Origin: Phoebastria nigripes
Taxonomy: Eukaryota; Chordata; Aves; Procellariiformes; Diomedeidae
Direction of reading: 5' to 3'
DNA length: 64,000 bases
Assembly (NCBI GenBank): GCA_035582835.1
Contig: JAYKAV010000311.1
Location: forward strand, 310,001-374,000
The notes below the pieces were generated by a model. It worked only from the letters and a program-made list of their open reading frames with translations, was not told the origin of the DNA and ran no database searches. Below, piece by piece: positions 49,501-58,500 of the stretch; the stretch's first letter is position 1; the number at the start of each line of letters is the position of its first letter. The translations under genes and the position numbers were made by a program.

Positions 49501-52500
49501 ATAAGTATACTACATATGATAAAGTTATACTATGCTATGAGATATAATACAATTTAGAAAAAAAAATCTGCTTTTAGTTCTACTCCTTTTGTTTTGGACT
49601 TACTGAAGGTAGCCTCAGCTGTGCCATATAGAAGAGAATCCTTCCGTTATGCTCTTCCCCACGCCTCTACCATGAGGCCATCAAAACATTTGCCTTACTG
49701 AGCAAAGTAAGTTGCTGCCACACTGAGACAGCTATGGTCCTCTCCCCTTTACTGTCTTATTTATATCTATACATTATCTGTGTTTGTATCTTATAAGCAT
49801 TCTAGTGGCATAATTTTGAAAAAATAAGGTGTTGGCAGTGGTGTTCTTTGAAGTTGATGAGATTTAAATGGGAATTAGACCAATAAAGAATTCTCTTAAT
49901 ATCACAGAATTCTGCAGATTATTTTATAAAAGGAAAGAGCAAAGTCCATAGTCTACATCTTCCATTGTTTATATGAGCCAAACTGCCACTGAAGACCTTA
50001 GGAGTTTTAGTTGAGTATTGCTTCTTTTACGTACATTTCTAGACAGTTTAAACAACGGCCAGTCTCTGGAAGTTTGCTGAGAGAAACATGAAGCAGAAGA
50101 AAGCAAGAAATATGAAGGTATTTGGATGAGATCAACTCTTCAGGTGCCAACTAACTTAGAGAGTTAAGAGAACAAAGCCATTATTTCTATACATGGAGCC
50201 TATCTATACTGGGGAACTGACACACACAGATGATCCAGGATATTTATTCAAGTATAGTTCAGCCAGTATCAGTTTAGTATTCCAGGACAAGTCCTTTTCT
50301 GCCTTCATATGAATATTTCATACTCAAGGAAATACCTTTTATTCTGGAAAAAAATACTCTAATTTTTGAGCAAAGTAATTGTTCTGGGAAGAGTCATGTA
50401 TTTAAAAATAGCTTTTCCATGTGGTGAAATTATTCTGGTGAAATATTCTGGTCAATTTTGTAGACAAGCCTTTCTCCAATCTAATCTGCCTACATATTTA
50501 TCTTTTGTTTCCCTCAGCGGAAGCAGAAATTCTTTTGTGCAGCTCCAACTGATGAAAACCAGTCTGGTGTGATGTAAACTCTAATTAGTTGAGTAAAGAA
50601 AAGAGGTAAAAAGATTGAGAATTCCGATATTGCTGCTTCCTTCATTCTTTCACACAATACACTCCATGAATATTTGTGAATGTGGAAGAGAACCTCACAT
50701 TTGGGCAAAGGGATTACAAACATTTGGACAAAACTTGGGCAAATTGTTTCTTCCACTTTCCCTTCTAGGGCAGGGAAGGGGAATCCTATATCCTCTTGTG
50801 AGAGAGCTTCTCAGGGGTGTGTTTCCAGTCTGAAGATCTTCTGAAGGAAGCACTGGCCATGACAGAATATGAGCCATCAGGTGCTTCAAAGGTTTTTCTT
50901 CCTTAAAGAAACATAACTGGCTTGATTTGGAAAGGCTTCACATCCATGACAGCTCAAACAATTTTTCTGCCTGAGGCCTCAGAGGTGGTGGTCAATGCTG
51001 GAAGCCTACAGGGCAGGATGAGCTCTTACAGCCTGCTTCGGAGGGAGGTGGCACATGGAGACCCAGGCACCCCACTCCTGCCTGGGAAGGACTGGAGCGC
51101 CTGCTCTTATCATGGGAGAGTAGAGAGACCACAACAGGTACCCACACGATGGAAACCTCTGTGACCAAAATAAAAAAAAATATTTTTTTAAATTCTTTTC
51201 CCTTGGGTCATTCACTAGCTGACAAGTTCTCCTTTGCAGTCTTTGCTAGTGCCCATTATTGTGGGTTTGCTGGATTTATTTTTACTTGTGTCATTTTCCC
51301 TTATCCTTCTCTCCATTCTCATTCTAGTTTTGGTCAGATAATGTGGCTGAACACTATCTGTTTTGTCAACTTATGACAGAATGGATGGAGATACCTGTCT
51401 CACCAAGATGTATAACTGTACTATCATCTCCGTAAGAGATCATAGAATCATAGAATCATTAAGGTTGGAAAGGACCTTTAAGATCATCGAGTCCAACCGT
51501 CAACGCAACACCTCCATGCCCACTAAACCATGTCCCTAAGCACCTCATCTACACATCTTTTAAATACCTCCAGGGATGGTGACTCAACCACTTCCCTGGG
51601 CAGCCTGTTCCAATGCTTGACAACTTTTTTGGTGAAGAAATTTTTCCTAATATCCAATCTAAACCTCCCTCGGTGCAACTTGAGGCCATTTCCTCTCATC
51701 CTATCACTAGTTGCTTGGGAGAAGAGACCGACACCCACCTCACTCCACCTTCCTTTCAGGTAGTTGTAGAGAGCGATAAGGTCTCCCCTCAGCCTNGTCT
51801 TCTCCAGACTAAACAGTCCCAGTTCCCTCAGCTGCTCCTCATAAGACTTGTTCTCCAGACCCTTCACCAGCTTCATTGCCCTTCTCTGGACACACTCCAG
51901 CACCTCTATGTCCTAAGATGTGGCAAGCTAGATTATGCTTCTCTCCTGAACCACCTGTTTATCTAAGTAATGCAGTCCCTCCACTGACACCACTGCAACC
52001 ACTGATGCCCCCTAGAGTGCTTTTAAAAGGGAATCACGTATTCAGATGCTATTCTAAAGTGGGGAAATCAATAACATCTACTTAAGCTGAGTTTAAATAG
52101 CTCACCTTGAAACCTGCATTTATAAATTCTTTCCTTCCACTCTCTGTCATTTNTGTGCTTGAAAATTCTCCTGTTGGTACAACTTTGAATGTGCTCTACA
52201 CTCAGTTCATCCTCCTTAGCTTAATGCAGGTGTTCAGGCCTCCCTAAACCCTTGCTGTGAATGTTTAGTTCTGTTCCTATGAGAAGAGTTCTTATGCCAG
52301 AACGGATTACTTTCACTCACAGATTGAAAAGCTGCAGATAATTGCAAATGTGCATGTGTCCTTTTGCTGTGTGGACAAATGCTGGTATTGGAACAAACTG
52401 ACCTTCAAATCCTTTTCATCTGAATGGGTTGGTTTGCTGGTTTTATTTTTGGCTACCTATTGCAGCAGGTAATTACCACACAACCCAGTTTACATATAAC

Positions 52501-55500
52501 TTGCAGTCACACTGCTAAACATCTTCACTCTGTACACAGTCTTGCATGCTCATTGCAGCAGAATTAAGACATTACCATTCTTGGATTTAGAATTTTAGTC
52601 ACCTTAAAGTTATCTAAGGATCTTCCTAATTTGGTTGTGCTTCCATATTTATCTTTTTTAAACCACTCTGAAGCATGAATGGCTTACTTGAAGGACATGA
52701 CTGAACAGAATACTTTTCTTAAGCAGACCCTTTAAGATATCAGAGTCTGTGAGTTAAAATTAAAATAAACTCTAGAGAATTGCCTCTTGCTGTAGTCTTA
52801 TTGCTGTGGTAGCTAAATATAGTCTGAAAAAGAAATAAATGGATCCAGTCCATCTAAATCCTAGTTAAACTGGGACAGAGATCCTCCACACTGATCAAAT
52901 CCCAGGCAGCAACCCAGCCTATGCACTTGCAGGACTACCTACCTCTATGTTCAGCAGATGCCTTCCTATCTAGTTTGAAAGCTCCTTGAGTGCTTAATTT
53001 GAACTACTTGTGCTCAGAAGTACACTGGCANTTAAGGGAGTGTGCAAAGGCATTAGGTGACCACCCTCTGGGTTAAAGACAGAGACATCTAGAAGGGCCA
53101 GAGTGCCTTCACGACTAAAGAACATCCTTACGGCCCCAAAGAAGTCACTTTCTCTGTGGGCTGCCTAAAACAGGTTTTAACAGGGGTATCTCCCTGTAGA
53201 TCTTCGGGGGCATAACTTCACTGACCATACATAAAGTCCTTCTAGTGCCAGGTACCTAAAATTTTAGCGATGCCATGCCTAATTTAGACATTTAAATGAG
53301 GCAATTTGCATTCCACACAAAGTAATGTAGTATACAGAGTTCTTAACCTGACCGTAATAATATGTAATGCTTAAAGATAAGTTTCAAAGGGAAAAGTGTT
53401 TAAAAACCTGTAAATAAAAAAAAAGATGGGATAAAATGCAAATCAGCACTTTCATGTAGGTGGATCCTGCTTATCCACTCCCCCTTTGCAACATAAATAC
53501 TTAAATGAGAAAGTAACACTTTCACCATGCTTCTCTCAGCCTTCTGGGAGATCTGATTGCAACTTCCCACGTTGGAGAGGGAAGCTGGTGGAATAAACAC
53601 TACAGGAAGGGAAATAAATGTTATTCATGGCTTTTATACAGGCCTTTACACAATTTGTACAGTAGAATTACACAGTTTGCAAAAGGTAGAATAAGCCAGA
53701 CTAACCTGATAACCTTTCTTTTGGTAACTGTGGTTGAGCTTATCTGTCTGGATGCCAGGAAAATATCTATATCATGATATGAAATATGCATAGTTAAGCA
53801 AGAGAAGTTGGTGACAAATGCAAGTCGTACATGATGGATAAGGAACTGACTAAAAGCAAGCTGGCAACAAGTTTTGCTGAATGGGAATGACCACCTGGAA
53901 GGAGGCTACAAGTGGAATTCCACAAGGACTGGTCTGTAGTTGGTTTTGACACAGAAAGTTAATACAAAGGTGTGAGTGCGGCACTGTCAATGCAGTGGAG
54001 GACTGTAATATTTTACAAATAACAGACAAGTTAGGAGACTGAAGCAACAGAAACAGAATGAAACCTTATAGTACAAAATGCAGGGACATGCACTTGGAAA
54101 CATTTGTTGCAGACCCTTAATTAATTGGTGTGTGCTGGAAATAGCAGCAGAGGAGGAGAAAGACTAAGTGATTAAGTCAGCTGCAGGATGACAACATCAC
54201 CATGACGCAATCACAAAAAAAGCAAGTGTTATCATGAGATGTACCACAAAACATATTTCCCTGGATGCCACAATAAAAGACACAGGTGAGACCCCAGCTG
54301 AAATACTGCACATTTCTGGTGACCTCTCTTTCAGAAGAGATTAATTCAAAATGGAACTCCTGCAGCATTTATTACAGGGACTGTAACAATGCCTGAGGTC
54401 TGTGGTATCACAAAACAGCAGATGCGATTGCTATGTTCCATTTCTGGAACATATCATTTACACCCAGAAGGGCTATGAAGATGAATGAAGAGCCGTGCTT
54501 ACAAGAGGAGTCTTAAATAAGCTTGGCGTTTTCAGTCTAGTAAAATGAAGGAGACTCATCAGCATAGACATCAGAGAGGCAGAACTACTGAAGCAAAAGC
54601 CAGTGTAGACACTAATTAAAATAAGCTGGTCATGAATATATTTAGGTTGGAAATCAGAAAAAGATTTGTAATCATAAGAGAATGAAGGTCAGAAACACTG
54701 AGAAAAAGTTCTTAACTGGAATCTCAAGAGGTTGAATTTATGATGTGGGAATACCAAAATTTGCTGCTGCATCTTATGACTCTTAAACCAATTGCAAATA
54801 GGTTGTTCCACCTTGAAATATGAGGTAAGAGTTGAATGAATTCACTGCAGAGGATAAAGGGAAAGAACAACACACTCACCTGAAACAGCCAAAGTCATGG
54901 TGCAGGCACAGGAATTGCACTGGACAATGGGATCCTCTGACTCAAGCAGATCCAGAATTGGCTCAAGTAAACCCATTTGGACAACTAATTCTTTGTCAAC
55001 TATTCATAAATTCAAGAAATAATGGACAAACAGGAAAGTAAACAGTTAATGCCTTTGTGAAAAGAATATATCTTCCTTTGATGGCTTTGGGGGTTTATAT
55101 TATGGTTATGCAAAATAGACCTAAGATGGAAACAGCCTGAAGGGCACTCACAGTCCCTAGCTTGGTTTGCTTGATTCCTCTTCAGACTCACAAAAGAGTT
55201 TAAGAGATGTTCAGAGGTTCTAGCGCAGAAGGTCCCAAATATTTCTGCTAGCAATTCTGTTTTCAAACATAAGGTTCATTTGGGAAAGTGCAACTGCAGC
55301 TTTCCAATAGGTTCACAATTTACTCAGCTCCCCCTGCTTTTTCTTCTGAAGTCTACTCTTTAAATATTATTTTTTACTTGTAAATAGTGACATGATATTA
55401 TTTGCAGCAAGATCCTTACAAAAAAAGGAAAAGAAAAAAGCTAGCTTCATTGAAGACTGACCCTGTCTTCTGCTGTTATGGGATAGTGTGATGGAATACC

Positions 55501-58500
55501 TGTTGTGGCCCAGGTGCCAGNGGGTGCAATAGCAGATGCAACAAGGACTCTGTTGACGAGGTATGGGGTGTTCATGCCCTGTCTATCAACATAAACTTTA
55601 TTGGGAAGTTTTTCACCTGCAGCTCCCAGATCCTCTCTCAATTACATTTGCCCTATTAGCTACAGAAGAAAGTGACTTCTATTAAACATTCTCTTTTTTT
55701 TTTTAAGTCTGCAAGCAATTTAAGACCAAGGACCAGTTAACAAATAACAAGAAAATAAGCATTGTCTTATAGGCAGAGTTTATTTCTAAGAGCTATATCT
55801 GTTGCTTGAAAGAGTAAGTGGTGGGATCTCAATCCAAGAATGAGAATAGTGTTACTGTTCCCACACTAGTCTGGGAATAATTTATCAGCCTTTGCACACA
55901 GATCCAAGATCTCTTGCCACATGATATAATCTAGCTGGAGGGATCTGAAGTATCCTGGTGACACCAGATGTGGCTTGCAGACAGAAACACACTCACACCC
56001 GTCCTATCAGGAACACAAAAAAAGGGATTTGGATTTGTGTAGACCTGGATGTGTAGATGTGCCCTCCTTCTGTCTGAGTCTGGCTGAAGAGATACTTTTT
56101 CACATGAAGAGAGATGTGTTGTTAATTACTCACTATTTCCTTCCAGCAAGAAGTTGACAAGGGACAAGGAAGACATCTGCTGCACCTCCAGGTCAGCAGA
56201 CCGTAGTAAGGCATAGAAGGGTTCCAGATGCTCCACAGGCAGGGGGACGTTCACTGCAGGAACGAGAGGAAATATTCAGGAGTCTCATCGTTCACCGCAA
56301 TCACATTTTTCTCTTGTTGGTCTTAAGCCTCAGGTGCTACTATACATAGGCTGTGTGGTATTCCCCTTCATTTAAATTCCATTGCTACTAGCAAAACAGG
56401 GCAAGTTTCCTGAAAAGGTTTTGAATAATCAAGTACTTCAAAAACATCATGGGAAGGGAAGCAATATGCCTCACTACCAAACAAGTCATTCTGCCTCCTA
56501 GCAGGTGGCTATCTGCACCTTTTATCCAGCAAAAAATACATGGGATAAAGCTATCAAGCCAAGTGCCAGAATATTCTCCTTGAAGTAAATTTAAAACAAA
56601 CAAACAAACAAATAAATCACAGCCTGCTTGTTGCTGGTATTTCTACCTTTTTGTAGGACCCAAACTCTTGCTGGAATTTTATTTGGCATATCTAGGCTGA
56701 CTTCTAACCTTTTACAAATCACCTAGGGAGCCAAGTGCTCCCATGGAGTAGTTGGGACAAAGAAGAACATTTCCTTCATAAATTTCCACTACAATCTGGC
56801 CTCTAGAGCTTTGTCCTCTTCCAAAAATTATATAACATAAAACCTTAAACGATCACTATGTTCATTTCCTTCCACCATATTTTGACTGTGTTGCTCTCAG
56901 GAGATTCAGTATACACTGACTCTAACTACTTTGGGTTCTGCCGAGTTTTACAGAAGTATTACAATTACATAAATGACAGTCTTTTATAATCATGAGAGAT
57001 ATCTCCTCATAGCAAAACCCAGACTGACTCTGCCCACATGGCAATGACGGCATTTCCATTTTCCTTAGCAAACAACATAGCATGAAAGAAAAAAAAGAAC
57101 TTTGATTAATGAATCAAAGGGAGTTTCACAGTTGGAAATAATACTTTTATTCATAATTATGTGAAAATTTTCTAATGCACTGAGATAACTTACTGTGCTG
57201 ACTCATATGCAAGTAATAGAGGGCAGCAGACTGCTGTAAACCTGGGTTTTCTGAAAAGGCTAAGGTCCTCAAGGCTTCCAGAGGGTCCTTTCCAAGTGGT
57301 GACATTTCAAAACCTAAAGATGTACAATGACAGCACAGACTCAATTACACCTGAAAAGGGTTAGTTTACAAAAAGAAATTAAAATTTATAGCCAACCAAA
57401 CACATAAGGATTTTTGTACTGCAACAACTCCATAGAGTCCATCTATCCTTATTCATGTTTCCATGAGCAGAAGCAATAAATGAATCTGGAATAACCTGTC
57501 CTTGGCAATGCCTCTTGTGAAGCTCACAAAGCTAGTGATTGGAAGCAAGATAAATTAAAACCTCTAGACACTTTTTTGCTGTCCAATATAAATGCAGGTG
57601 GTGTTCTTTTCCATAAAAACCTTTATCTTTTCCTGAATCATAGAAGATCTTTGTTAAAATACATCTACTGAACATAGTGTTCTTAGTTATGAGCTACAGA
57701 AAGAGTATATATTTCTAATTTACTACCTTTTAAGTTCACTGTGTTTCCTGTCCTGGGTATTACAACAAAGGATTTCAGGGAATAACAACATGGATTGCAA
57801 ATGGGCTTGCCTCAGGCTCAAATTTCTAGCATGAGTCTACCTGTTCTCGAGTATGATAAGTTCTATGAATAAACCAGATGTTCAGCAATAGCCATCAAGC
57901 AATAGCAGTCATGCATGACTTCTGTAAGTCACTGTATAATGTACTTATAATGTGTGGAATGGAGCAGCAGAGAGGAAAAAAAAAGGGCCATTGAACCAAC
58001 GCTGAACAGTATAAACTGCTGAAAAGGTAATGTAGTATAAATTGACTCGGGGAGCACACAATTATAAGATATATTTTCAGGCAATAGATTAAAGCAGTGT
58101 ATTAAAGATTGAAATATCTCTATGAACAAGATCTAGCTACTTTATCTCCCATGGGATAAAGAGATGCAAGGGATGTGAGGGGTATGAGCTTTCATGCCTC
58201 AGTGCAAAACTCAGCCAATAGCTCAAGCCATTAGAAGCTGCTGACATGTCAAGAGTAGCAAACTCCTGCCTTCGGGATTAGGTAAGTGGGCTTCACAGAA
58301 GAACTGCTTCATATAAAGATCAATTTTATTTAATAATTAACAATACACACAAAGGGAAGGACTAGCCAGTGTGTGCAACATTTTAGAGAAAAACCAAAAA
58401 TCTCTTCATGTGGTTTAAATCTGTTCCTTACACACTGACTATCTGAATCTCCCACATATCTGTGCGTTTTTGTTTGGGAGAGTGATAAAGCAGAAGCCGC

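Larger units (their letters stand above)
48779..54879 (-). other. Vac8-like intron 4 with two LINE copies
   Basis: At 6.1 kb, the longest intron of this gene. It holds the CR1 fragment at 51441-51913 and the older LINE at 53850-54800, plus an AT-rich block at about 49430-49565 with many TATA/ATAC steps. No exon was recognised. Confidence 0.75.

Noticed and set aside
55447..55641. Minus-strand frame with [15 protein letters not shown]
   Set aside because: It looked exon-like, but exons 3 and 4 join in phase 1 without it, the sequence matches no family I know, and it would insert unrelated residues between two ARM repeats.
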